Source: Andrena cerasifolii (Eukaryota > Arthropoda > Insecta > Hymenoptera > Andrenidae). From it: a DNA stretch of 64,000 nucleotides. The notes under the pieces are model-generated. The model was given only the letters and a program-made list of their open reading frames with translations. It did no database searches and was not told the origin of the DNA. Numbering within the stretch: position 1 is the first letter of the stretch; each line of letters opens with the position of its first letter. Shown here in pieces: positions 13,059 to 23,704 of the stretch. Where the stretch lies: assembly GCF_050908995.1 (NCBI RefSeq), contig NC_135133.1, positions 8,660,001 to 8,724,000 of the forward strand. Direction: 5' to 3'. The translations under genes and the position numbers were made by a program.

Positions 13059-14880
13059 ATGAAGAAAGGACAAAGCAAAGTGAAAAGGAAAGTGTCCAAA
13101 AAGAATTATAATCAAGACGACGTTAATAATGCACTTGAACAAGTGAAAAATGGTACGAGTACACGTGAGTACACGTATAAAATACGAAGTACCAAGAAGT
13201 ACTTTATATGCCAAGCATAAAAATATTATACTTGTACAAGCTGCGAAAGGTCTACCAACATATTTCACCACAGACGAAGAGAAAAAGATCGTTGATTGGA
13301 TTTTTTATTGCAATGACAGAGGCTTCCCGGTTACAAAATCACAATTATCGTGTTGCGTGGAAAAACTTGTTACCGAATTAGGGAGGAAAACACCTTTTAA
13401 AGATAATCAGCCAGGAAGGCATTGGTATGAAAGCTTTTGCCGAAGGCATAAACAAATAACAACAAGAGTGTCGCAAAATTTATCAGTTAGCAGGGCGAAA
13501 GTGACTGAAAGTGTTCTGAGAGAGTGGTATCAAGAAGTGGATAGTTACCTATATCAATTAAATTTAATGAATACACACCCATCTAGAGTTTATAATCTGG
13601 ATGAATCTGCATTCTTCTTGGTACCTGCAGGTGACAAAGTATTAGCTCGCAGATGTTGCAAAACAGTTTGTAAAGTCACCACTGGTGATGAAAGGGAGAG
13701 TTTAACAGTATTGTTTACTATTAATGCTGCAGGCACCATGTTGCCTCCACTAATATTATTTTGGAACGAAAGAATACCATCATCTACAATGAAGAATTTG
13801 CCAACTGAGTGGGTAGCATGTATTACAGAGAAAGGATGGATGACTGGAAACAGTATTTATAATTATATTGCAACGCAATTTTATCCATGGTTGATTAAGA
13901 ATAATATAGACTTTCCAGTTGTTGTATTTTTAGATGGTCATTCGTCACATATGACACTGCCCCTATCTCAATTTTGTAAACAGCACAAAATAGAAATAAT
14001 AGCTTTATATCCTAACTCCACTCACTTGCTGCAATCTTTGGATGTTGCAGTCTTCCATCCCTTAAAAGTACAGTGGAAAAAGGCTCTTCATACATGGAGG
14101 ATAGACAATGCAGATCAGAGGCACAGAAGAGAGCATTTTGCTCTGATTTTAAAAAAATGCGCTTCATTCTATGAGCCATTTCTCTGAAATTATTAAGAAT
14201 GGTCTCAGAACTTGAGGGCTGTCACCATTTTCAGCACGTAGAGTCAATTTTGACATCTTTAATGAAAAACACGACGAACTATCGAATAATAAAGAAAAAG
14301 AAGAAACTATGAAGCATCTCCAGTATTTTGAAAATATATTAGATGCTGAAGATCTGGAGGATTTTAGAAATGCAATTAGAAATAAGACTTGGCAAGTTTC
14401 CAATGAACGAAAACAGGGGCCTCTTTCGCTATTGGCTAAAAATGAAAGAATTATGTGGTATAGGTATATTCAATTACAATTACAATTCAGGATATTACTG
14501 ATAATATTAATTTGATGAATAATTTGATAAAGTTACAAAATATTGTAAGATTGTACAAACGTACCATTACGTACATTCAATTTAGGAGAAAAAAAATCGA
14601 TACTGAGGAATGTTTAACAAGTAGTAATGAAGTAAGGATGGAGTTAAGAGATCCTTGTACTGCTGGTAGTCTACAGTTTTCGGAATCGAACATTGAACCT
14701 TGTGCTTCTAACAGTCTACATTTTTCGGATTCGAACATTGAACCTTGTGCTTCTAGCAGTGTACATTTTTCGAGTTCCAACGTTGAACCTTAAAAAATTA
14801 AGCACGCTGCGATAGAAGAGAAGAGGAAAATTAACAACGAAATAAAAAAGTTAATATCTAAAAAGAAAAGGATTAAATAA
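13059..14880 (+). pseudogene. Broken pogo/jerky-type (DDE_1, CENP-B-like) transposase
   Basis: In working form this protein would bind the element ends and carry out cut-and-paste transposition in the nucleus. The longest open part is 13150-14187 (345 codons). Its residues 35-115 resemble a CENP-B/Tc5-type DNA-binding domain, with the RHWYESFCRRH core. The DDE_1 catalytic core shows the three expected acidic residues in NLDES (about D151), FLDGHSSH (D262) and QSLDVAVF (D298), with 35 residues between the last two. A pipsqueak-type helix-turn-helix would precede it from the ATG at 13059, but the frame changes at 13157-13176, where GAGTACACGT occurs twice in tandem. A second shift lies at the A-run 14151-14157. 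After it the C-terminal frame continues with a TGA at 14213-14215, then shifts again before 14512 and meets TAA at 14791. The last codons up to TAA 14878-14880 give a Lys-rich tail. The family assignment is firm; function is lost. Confidence 0.9.
14669..14789 (+). repeat. 45-bp tandem repeat in the transposase C-terminal region
   Basis: Two full copies and a partial third copy of a 45-bp unit encode a 15-residue repeat resembling LQFSESNIEPCASNS. The period is a multiple of three, so the repeat was in frame in the ancestral protein. It lies between the catalytic core and the Lys-rich tail, and may be a linker expansion. Confidence 0.8.
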
Positions 14881-15403
14881 AGACATATTGTTAGTATTAA
14901 GTTATAGTATTTATATACTGTGTAATTATTATTATTATATATAATATATGTTCCTACTTAATTGTATATATATTAACATATATTAAAAAAATATTTTCTT
15001 ATAGAAACAGTTTTCAAGCTACTTATTCTCCCAACTAAACTATTAATCTGTTAACGTTTCATTAACCTGTACAACTTTTTTTATATATAGTACGACGTTT
15101 TTCTTATTTTCTTAACGACCTTTAGAATAAATCACAATTCTATTGGTATTATAATCATTTCTAACGGGTCATAAAAGGTATGGCTATGTACTGGGACAGT
15201 GAAATTTAGACACGTATTCATTGATTTTTTTTATATGCCAGAAATGTAAAAATGAATGCACGACAATTTTTTTTTAAATAAAGGAATATCCAGTCTACCT
15301 ATTAAATACAAAGAAGCTTAGGATAACATTAGTTTTTTACGCGATATTGGCAATATATTCTTGAGGTGGCCTTAGCTGGCCAGTCATTGGTACATTTACC
15401 TTA

Positions 15404-16535
15404 CGGTGGATGGATGCGGCAAGCCGAACGTCAGTTCTGTTTGGTTGGAACTATTCGTTCTTCTGATCGATGCGAGCTTTCGTTAGGGGATGAACACCTT
15501 CGCGACTGGGTTAAGGGCAGAGACGGCGCCGAGCGTTCGCGGAGGAATAAGGGCGAGATGGTGAAGTGATTAGCATCGAAGTGGAGCGTGCTGGACTCGC
15601 GTGACTACGCTGCTAACGATTTATGGCGACTCGATCGGGAACGGGGATCGTGAGCTACAAATCGAGTGGATTTGTCGATGATCGTTTACACGAGCGACAC
15701 CGGCGGCTTTTAATTCGCTTCCGCGAGCGGACTGCGCGACTCGCGGCGTGATCGATCGAGGAGGAAGAGATCCGTCGATCGATTCTGTCGCTGGATCTCT
15801 GCGCTCGAATGCTTGCCCTCGCTATCGTCGAAATAATCCGAACGCGACTAATTTCCAGTTTCTTGTAATCTTTGCGGAGCCACTTTGCAGCCGAAGCCAC
15901 GAGTGGAATTGGTTGGAGGGAAACTCGGATACTATGCTTCTTTGAAGGTTTCAAATAGCGTAAGAGTAATTACTACAGAATTCGGATAGAATTGAAGCCT
16001 TGCGTAGTGGCATTCTCTACTTCTCGCAGGAGACATGCTGCGGACGTCAAGTCCGCTTCTTTTGCAGGCGTTTCGCGACAAATTGAATATCGCAGAACAC
16101 AGTTCTAGCGAGCCGTGAATTGACTATGAAATTACGATCTTCCCAAAACAATGCAGTGCACCTAGAAAAGCCAGAGGGAAGAAGAACCGAGTATCGAGCA
16201 GAAAGAATCTGAACGATTCGTCTGGAAATTTAGCTCACTGTCGCGTCGCCGAACTTTCTCAGAACTTCACGTTTACAATCAACAGAGAACTTTTCGAATC
16301 GTCTGAGCAAACGTCCCGCCAGACACCGAGAAACACTGCGAAGAAGCCCGTGCGTGGAGGAGCTTCGCTCTACTTTTCAAGTTCAGCGTACGCGTTTCGC
16401 GGAAGGCGCGCGTCGACGCGCCCAACGCCGATCGCACGATCCCAAAATACTGACGCCTGTTCCGGTCAAGCGACGCAGCATCCGTCAGCCGCGAGCAGGC
16501 AAAAAAGCAACGGTCTTTCTCCGGGTGGCACTCAC
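15404..16535. other. Non-coding stretch between the pogo element and the CpG-rich block
   Basis: Mixed GC sequence. Short frames at 15366-15569 (plus) and 15655-15954 (minus) have no recognisable features, and the first runs across the transposon end at 15401, which argues against it. I see nothing else. Confidence 0.4.
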
Positions 16536-16572
16536 CTTGCGCGATCCTGACCGCGGGCATTTTGATCCTCAT
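16536..16572 (-). CDS. Candidate first coding exon of a minus-strand gene
   Basis: On the minus strand GCCACCATGAGG gives an ATG in a strong initiation context. Twelve codons read MRIKMPAVRIAQ and the exon would end in phase 1 at CAAG|GTGAGT, a consensus splice donor at 16530-16535. The same frame is open upstream past 16650 and could instead be an internal exon. Upstream on the minus strand lies the CpG-rich block at 16.6-18.7 kb, a plausible 5' untranslated region and promoter. No downstream exon was found, the family is unknown, and the opposite strand has a competing frame at 16541-16618. Initiator and donor are both good, but the stretch is short enough to arise by chance. Confidence 0.35.
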
Positions 16573-16618
16573 GGTGGCGTTCTCGATGTTCGTGGCGCGT
16601 TGCACGAGCTGTCTCAAG
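16541..16618 (+). CDS. Competing plus-strand frame encoding a membrane-like helix
   Basis: Read on the plus strand this segment gives AILTAGILILMVAFSMFVAR followed by CTSCLK, a strongly hydrophobic stretch long enough for a transmembrane helix. Most third codon positions are G or C. It ends at AAG|GTGCGT, a usable splice donor at 16619-16624. No clear acceptor is seen upstream. It overlaps the minus-strand exon candidate, and at most one of the two is likely to be coding. Without a splice the frame stops at about 16731. Confidence 0.2.
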
Positions 16619-18700
16619 GTGCGTTTCCTTCGCGCGTCCAGGACGGAAGGGTGTCGGTTGCCGGAGGAAGGTCGTGGTGATCGGCCGCGGTTTCCCTCCG
16701 TGTTTGCGATATCTGTTCCGCGGGTGGCGTGAAGAGACAGGGGGGGAGGCCGACGACCACGCTGAAAGGAAAAACAGTTCCCTCGGGCCGGGGAAGAAAT
16801 GTCGACGATCGTCACGCTTCAGCCCTCCACCCCCTCACCACCGCCCCACGGTGTTGCCTCTATTAAGCAAGTCCATCCGACGTTTCACCTGTTTCCACGT
16901 TGGAACAACTTCACTGGCTCGCGGGGTCCCTGCTACTTGTCCAACGAGCCCCCCTTTACTTCGGCCGCACTTCAGCTGCCTGCCGATCTCTCCTGGCCTG
17001 CCTTCGGCCGCGTAAACGTTCGTCTCGAGGCGCACTTGTTCGTCAACTGACGTTGGTCCTCATGTTCGTCGCCGACCAGCGGTCTGCACGGCGCGTTCGC
17101 GACAGTCGGCGGCACACGTTGCGGCGCACATACGACGTATCGGCAGGGCGCCGTAACCGAGATCGACGCGATCGGCACGAGGACTGGAGGAAGAGCGCTC
17201 GTGGCGTGCACAGGTGCTGGGTGTCTTCGCCGGCCGGCGGTGACGTTGCCACTGGGTACGCGCGATCACCGTGCGTTCCTCGGGATCAACGAGTCCAAGC
17301 CCCGTGAACAATCGGCTCGCACCGTACAGGATCCTCGAGCCTGGCTTGCCCCGGTATCACCTTGCACGACGCTGCCAGAAACCGATATCACTGCTCGCCA
17401 ATCCCCCGGCCGTCGCGTGTCCGACAGTCCGCACCGCGTCACGGTTAACTCGCGATCATCCGCACCGGATCCGTTCCGTCGATCACCTTTTTTCCCTCTT
17501 CACTGCTCACCTTCCCGTCGTGCGGCAACGCGAACGAGGAAAGATTTCACGGGTGGCGGAAGGGGGTGGGTGGACCTGGAGGGGGGAGGTCGAAGAGAGG
17601 AAAAAAAAAAAAGGAAAACAAACAAGTGCTCGTGCCGCGCGGCAACTGTCCGCCCCGTGACCGAGGCAACACACGCTGTGCGCGTCTTGTCCCGTTGGGC
17701 CCGCCGAAATTCACGGGAATCACCGCGCGCTACCGGTTTTCGAAACTATCGCCGTCCGTTAGGCATCACCGCACGGCCGGCCGTCTCCGTGGAGCCGACG
17801 ACGACGGCGACAAGGATGCTGGTCCCACGTCCTTCCGGTGGTGTACGCCGCGTACGACGTGTCGTTGGGAGGACGACGCGTGCCCTGGCCGCCCTCGACG
17901 GCCTGGTGGTCTGACGTGTGGCCTGACGCGCGGATGCTGGATGCCTGATGCCGGCGTGGACCAGAGCGACGATGGTCCAGCATGGGTCGTATCTCTGAGT
18001 GGACTGTGCCGGACGGTGCGCCTAGTCGTACCGTGCGGGACCTGGTGTGTCGGGCACTGCGCTCGCTTCGGACGCGCTCGGTTCGCCTCGGCGCCGAGGC
18101 CGGACACCCCACGCGCTCTCGGGGTAGTTTTCACCCCCGTGGTGGGGGTAACGCGCTTCCCCTCTCTCGCTCTCCCTCTCTCGCTCCCTCCCGCCGCGGT
18201 GCGGCCGACTCTCTCACGATCGCATGCCGACTCTCTCTGTCCGCACACGGGCCATCCGCTCGCCTCTCTCGGTCTCTCTCCCTTCCCCCGGCGTGCACAT
18301 ATAGCCGCGTGTACACCGGTGTGCGCGCCAGCGTACGTCGCTTCCCGTCCCTTTCCCGCCCCTCCTACGCTCTCTTTCTCTCTTCTTCCCCGCGGCTGCT
18401 TCTCAGCCCACCACCTCGGTCGTTCTTCTCTGTCCAGGCTGTGTGCGCGCGTGCATGTGGCCCGCGCGTGTGTGCCTGCGAGCTTCGTGTGGCAGGAGAA
18501 GAGTTTCGCCGGAGACACAGCGCGCGAGATCCTCTCGTGGGTATCTGTCAGAGGGTAGCCACGGTTTTCTTTCATTTTTTCTCTCTCTCTCTCTTCTTTT
18601 TTTTCCCCCGAAAGCCACCCCTCGCTGGTTTCTCTCCCTCTCGCGCCTCGACGGGCACGATGATCGCTCGTCGCTGATCACTCGGTTTACTGCTTAACGG
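16573..18700. other. CpG-rich block, possible promoter or 5' untranslated region
   Basis: Very dense in CG dinucleotides and almost free of AT-rich sequence, which makes long open frames appear in all six frames (for example 17201-17914 plus and 17766-18575 minus). Their translations are Arg, Pro and Ser-rich without domains. Pyrimidine-rich runs occur at 18150-18260, with a (CT)n tract at 18581-18594. The composition resembles promoter-proximal DNA of insect developmental genes. I see no TATA box in a position that fits the candidate exon. Confidence 0.4.
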
Positions 18701-20352
18701 TTCCCAGGTTCCCGCCGCTGCGCGCAGGGAGCTGGATGCGAGAGAAGTTTTCGGGAATACCCGGGTTCGGCGGATGGTTCCGGGGTCGTCTCGCCGTTAA
18801 GGATGGGTCAGGGCTTCAAATTGCCCGGATAATTTCTGTGCGTGGTAATGCAGCCTGGAGCGGAGCCAGGCTTTTGTTGACGATCGGTGTCACATTAGTC
18901 GCACTCGCGTTACCGCGGTTCGTTCTAAGCTCGACGCGTCTTGGGATATTCCTTGCGAGTGGACGGTCATCGTTGCTGGATTCGCTTCTATCAATATTTA
19001 CTGTGTTTTGATTTTGTATTCGTCCCGGGGGGAAATGATTGGTAGTGGGAGCGTGAGCGCTTCACTCGCAACACTGTATCCAACGTGAATGGGAGTACGG
19101 AATTTGAAGAAAGTTTGCATCGAGGTCGCCATTGTTTTAATCTGTGCTAAAATTCTACCGTGAAATTGGATTGTAATTAAGTACATAACGTCAAGCACTT
19201 AGGACCTTAATCGTAACCTTGATTAGCTCAAGCGTCATTTTGATTCTTCAATAAATTACCGACACGTACATTAGAACACTCTTACCGCGCAATCCAGCTC
19301 CACACCACCGCCCGCAATTCGTCCCACAGTATCCCCGAGGATAACCAAATCATTGAAAACAGTCCATTGATCGCTTCACGGATCGATCCACGATCCCGCA
19401 AACCGTTCGTTCGTCTCGTAGAACGCGTCGCACACATCGCGACGCCATCCGAAAGGTATATACCTACACGTCGGTACGAACAATGATCTCAGCGTATCCG
19501 TCACTCACTCTAGGAACGACTCCATGGATCCGCGGCGTGATTACCGATGCACGCTCGGTCCCCTTCGAACTTCCCGTAAACACGTACACCGTCGAATCGC
19601 AGAGAAAGTGGAGTAGACGAGTGTACGCAAGAAGGTACCTGCTCTCTCACATTAATTATTCCGTGACTGAACCCTTCATCCGCGGTGGGATCGATACCCG
19701 CGACGCGGATCTTTCCACGGGATTACTCGTCCGAGGATCTCGATCCTCGAGGCGGACAGGCAGCCGTGACGTGGACGGGCGTCGACGAGCGAGAAACAGG
19801 CGTAACGAATGGAAAGCGGAGGAGGCTCGCGTTATCCTCGGTTTTAACGTTCGTCCGTCCACGAAGAGGCTGGAAGCAGGAACCCGGTTGCGGAAGGACA
19901 CCTAATTCCCGGGAAGGCGCGCGTGTATCGTTTCCACGACGAGGGACCCGCGACATCGCCCTTTAATCTCGCCCCCGCCCTCCTCTGCTCTGCCTTCGGT
20001 CCAGAAGCGAGCAGCAGGGAGGGCAACGGGTGCCGAAAATGTTTCCCAGGCTCCGGGGACGCACCTACTTGGGGGAAGGATCTGAAGTGACTTTTAACTA
20101 ACCCCGAGGAATTATCTGCTGCGGCTCCTGCAACAGATCCCTGGGTCCTGGACAGTGTTCTCTGGACCTGTCCGACGTATCGCCGGCAATCTGTGGGTCG
20201 ACGGCGTTTGGCCGCGCTGCGTCGTGCACGGACTGCAAACTCCGTTTCCGTTTCCACTCCTCCTGGAAGCTTATGCATATTCCCCGATCCTTAACCTCCA
20301 TTTTCACTCAGATTATAGAAAATAGACGCGACATCTTGTAGGTTCTTCTTAA
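18701..20352. other. Non-coding stretch
   Basis: Mixed sequence with frames such as 19483-19905 (plus) and 19844-20278 (minus) that overlap each other and show no recognisable feature. I see no splice-bounded exon, RNA gene or repeat. Confidence 0.4.
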
Positions 20353-21256
20353 GCCGGGAATCCACCTTAAAGCTAAGCTGCGCTATGCTAAGCAGAGTTT
20401 TAAGAAATTAGCTTCTATACATCCTTATGGAACCAATTCCACCAAAAGTTAAACTGTGTTTTTGATGTTTTACAGCACAGCTAGAAATAGCATAGCATAG
20501 TTTAAGGGGTCTCCCTACTTTGATGGCCCGAAAAGAATGCGGTACTTGGGACATTCTTTTTAAGAGAAACCCTCTGATTATATTAATTAAAATCTTTATG
20601 CCTATATTTGTACATATTTATACTATGACATTTAGACAGCATTTAAAAGAAAAATCAATTTAAAAAACCCTACCTAAAACGCGTTCTTCTCAAAACGAAG
20701 TTTTTCGAATTCGTTAGCATGATATCTCCAAAACCAATCACCCGATTTACTTCAAACTTGGTATATATCTTCAGTAGATGTCCCATTCTCGTTGGTACTA
20801 AAACTAAGTCGGTTTTCGCAAAATTAGGCTTCTGCGACTCAAAAAAGCAGCGAATTTTTTGCAGAAATCGATCTCTGTTTTAGACGCTGCAATTGTTTTT
20901 TTTACTTTTCCATATTCCTTATTTAATCTAGTTCAGACGATAGCCACGTTTATAAGGATTAAACAAACTTTTAAATTTTCTATTTTAGACAACTACAACG
21001 ACTGATTTTATGCTAACCATGCGCATATGATTTTTGTAAGGCGCTCTATTTGAAACACTATAACTTCGGACATAACCACTATTTTTGCAGACAATTTTTA
21101 TTTTCGTATTCTCTAAAGATTAACAAACAAAGCCACCAAGCTGGAAGTAAATACATTTAATGGTTTCGTTTTAAAAAATTCCCAAATTTTGCATCATTTT
21201 TCGTCCATTCGAGGTAGGGAGACCTCTTAAACTTAGCTTCCGCGTGAATTCGCCGG
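20353..21256. mobile_element. Outer MITE split by a second MITE
   Basis: The left end GCCGGGAATCCACC...AAGCTAAG matches the reverse complement of the right end (CCGGCGAATTCACGCGGAAGCTAAG class) at roughly 20 of 25 positions. The left end is preceded by TTAA at 20349-20352, but the right flank TTTTAT no longer shows a TTAA copy. The interior contains repeated GCTATGC and CATAGCATAG words. A TTAA-flanked element (20506-21226) sits inside it at a TTAA close to the outer element's right end, so the outer copy is older. Confidence 0.65.
20506..21226. mobile_element. piggyBac-type MITE nested in another MITE
   Basis: GGGGTCTCCCTAC at the left and GTAGGGAGACCTC at the right are inverted repeats matching at 12 of 13 positions, directly bounded by TTAA at 20502-20505 and 21227-21230. 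Weaker inverted similarity continues inward for about 50 bp (GATGGCCCGAAAAG versus GAATGGACGAAAAA). TTAA duplication with G-rich ends is the signature of elements moved by piggyBac-type transposases. No protein is encoded; the interior is AT-rich. Confidence 0.85.
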
Positions 21257-22242
21257 TTTTATAGGCGTTCGAAATTGTTCTTCCATTCCTAGAAATCGCA
21301 CGATTGCAAATCTCGCGGGATGAAATCGTTTGGTACCGAAACATCTTCTCTGGCTAAGAATCGCCTTGTTCCCGCTGGCATCGCGCTGCTTCCTGCGCCT
21401 TATGCAGGAAAGTAGCCTTCGCGGCTATCGAGAAAAACCGTGGTTCCGCTTAATGGATGGTTGAAAAAGCGTTTGCAAAAAGCATCGATCGAATTTCGAT
21501 ATCCGCGACGGAATCACGGGGGAATCGAGCGTTTAGACGCGGCGACGACTTTATTGGGCAACATTATCGGCGGCTCTCTTAAAATGTTGGGGGGATTTAT
21601 AACCGACCGGGTATCCAGCGCGCGTCGTATTTATTGCAGTGCCAGATAGATCGTATCGTCCATTTGGAATGCATAAGTTATCAAGCCTGTTTATTACGGA
21701 CGTGCACGCTATATAGTGCGGGGCCCCGTCCTGCGCCAGGAGAAATTCCAAGTGCATCTCGGCTGTGTATCCCTAGAAAACGCAGCGATCCGTTGACCCG
21801 TGTGAAACTCCCACATTCATTACCGCGGGGCACTGTGTTTCAAACGTCCGCAAGTTCATACAATTTTTCCTCGCGTCTTAACCCGTGGGTTTCTACGATT
21901 CCCCGCACAGGAAGAGGTCTTATACGGTCACTCCTCCGGTGCGACTCGGCGCTGCTTCCACGACCGTTTGTTGCCGCGATAGTTTCAAGTGCACGTACGT
22001 ACGTTCGGACGTCTGCTTAGCAACTTCATCAATCGGGGCGTTTCGCTCGTTCACTGAAATCCAAACACTCCTGCCAATGAATCAGAGAACTCTGATTGTC
22101 TTGGACGTTGGCGGATTTAAGGAGAATGTCCCAGGTGGCAAAGGTTTCGAGAGAAAAGTTCATTTCTTCTGGAAAATGAAGAGGTAGTTCACTAGAAACA
22201 GGCTAAGTGGCACAGAAAATGAAATGTAGTGTTTGGATAAAA
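21257..22242. other. Non-coding stretch
   Basis: Mixed sequence. Plus-strand frames at 21634-22020 and 21885-22187 have no recognised feature. This stretch would be the 3' flank of the coding-like minus-strand segment at 22243-22597; I see no AATAAA on the minus strand close to that segment's stop codon. Confidence 0.35.
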
Positions 22243-22597
22243 TCATAATTGTTTTTTGACGATGTAGCCCTGGGGGCTTTCTTGGTAGAGGTTCAAGCGG
22301 CTACTGCTCATCGGCCATCCGTTAAATCCGCCACTGGACGTTGGGAAGTTTAAGGGGCGGTAGTACCTGTTTTCCGGATTTTCTGGAAAATTGTTAAGTA
22401 AGGGAATCGCGCAGGGGATTCCCGATCGCAGTTGGATAGTACTGTCTAGAGTGTTCCGTGTCTCTGGATCGCTGTAATAAAACTCGGAACAGTCGCGCAA
22501 GACCGTAGCCCGTCTTCTTCATTTCGTACGTTAGAATCTCGGGCCCCCACTGCTTGCGCCATGTGTGGACACGTGTGCCATTTAGTAGCACGGCTGC
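22243..22597 (-). pseudogene. Coding-like minus-strand segment with a frameshift, family unknown
   Basis: Two adjoining minus-strand frames look like parts of one protein. The upstream part follows an acceptor-like TTGACTTAACTAG at 22598-22610 and reads AAVLLNGTRVHTWRKQWGPE onward. The downstream part, in the next frame, includes FYYSDPETRN and ends ...LYQESPQGYIVKKQL and TGA at 22243-22245. One base would have to be removed near 22490-22510 to join them. The translation has balanced amino acids, aromatic-rich motifs and few rare codons, unlike the Arg/Pro-rich artefact frames elsewhere. An internal acceptor-like site, CTTAACAATTTTCCAG with a branch-point-like CTTAAC, could make the last exon begin at 22382. 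It may be a terminal exon with a frameshift or assembly error, or a decayed gene copy. I recognise no family. Confidence 0.4.
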
Positions 22598-23700
22598 CTA
22601 GTTAAGTCAAACAGCAGACCGCGATAACGCGGTGCTAAGAACGCGGCTCATGATCGCTACGTAATTTACAGCGAGCAGTAATACGGTGACAACGCATCCT
22701 AATTTCCATTCGGCTCCGCGAGCCCCGGCTACTAGAAAGCCGCGCACCGAGCTTCCACCTATCGAGCCGTTTTCCATCCACGCTGTTCGTTCCTCGGCCC
22801 CCGGGGCACACGTGGAGTCAGCCTAAAGCCGAAAATCTCGTAGGGCAGCACGATCGCCGACGAATCTCTACTTCCGACAGATGCACTCCAACTCTGAGGA
22901 AGCCCGAGACGGAGGGGGCCCTACGGTGTCGTGGGGGGACGTTAATTTCGGACACCCGTTACAGAGTGGCGAACGTCCAAAGGGTGAAAAAACGCCGCGT
23001 GGACCATCTTGGTGACGATGCCCGGCATGGACTCCCCTTCTCTCTCTCTCTCTCTCTCTCTGCTGCTGCTCTGTCTTTCTCTCTGCCTCTCCACAGTCCC
23101 CTGCCCTAACAACGCATCCTGTTCGGGGTTTTAAAGATTATTTTTACTTCGGGACAAAAAAGATCTGTCTGGCGACTCGGCGACGTGCACATGTGCCTCG
23201 CACCGACGACGAACCAAGACGACGACGAGGAGGACGAATGGTTTCGGTGCGCTTTTCGTTGCCCGCGTCCAGCTCTTCGTGGGAGTTTATCGCTCTTTCT
23301 CTCTTCGCCCCGGCCTCGTGCCCCTCCTCGCAGTTCCCACCCCGCCGGTGCGCCCTCCTCCCTCCCGCCCCGGCGGCTCGTAAACCAGAGGGAAAAGAGG
23401 GACGAAGAGGTACGAAGATAAAAGCAAACGCGTCCCCAAAGCGGCTGCGCGTCGCGTTGGTATATCGGTGACCAGAGATGGTCAAGAGGTCGCCTAAAAC
23501 CGCACTGCAGGCTTCCTGTCTGCTCTATGGCTCGTGCAGGACAGATACGCGGACGTCGGAGGTGATCCGCCTGCGGAACGTGCTGGATCCACTGGGTAAT
23601 CTGTTGCAGGTGTTACGGGGTTACGCTGGAGGTTCCGCGTTTCATTTTCTGGGGTGTTTTGGCTGATAAAGGCCGTGGTATCATCTTTAGCACAGTTTCT
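22598..23700. other. Non-coding stretch with (TC)n tract
   Basis: GC-rich sequence with a clean (TC)n microsatellite at about 23039-23060 followed by TGCTGCTGCT. Frames around 23144-23485 on both strands overlap and have low-complexity translations. I see nothing else. Confidence 0.4.
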
Positions 23701-23704
23701 TTAA

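Larger units (their letters stand above)
12344..15401 (+). mobile_element. pogo/jerky-type Tc1/mariner transposon with intact ends
   Basis: The left end AGGTAAATGTACCAATGAC... and the reverse complement of the right end match at 24 of 25 positions. TA dinucleotides at 12342-12343 and 15402-15403 flank the element, the target duplication made by the Tc1/mariner superfamily. The 3058-bp interior holds one transposase relic on the plus strand (13059-14880), with about 700 bp of AT-rich leader and about 500 bp of trailer. It is markedly AT-rich compared with the CpG-rich DNA on both sides. Ends and duplication are well preserved while the gene is broken, so the copy is no longer autonomous but might still be moved by a related transposase. 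Confidence 0.93.

Noticed and set aside
17201..18575. Several 230-330 codon frames in the CpG-rich block
   Set aside because: All are open simultaneously on both strands because TAA, TAG and TGA are rare in this composition; the translations are low-complexity.
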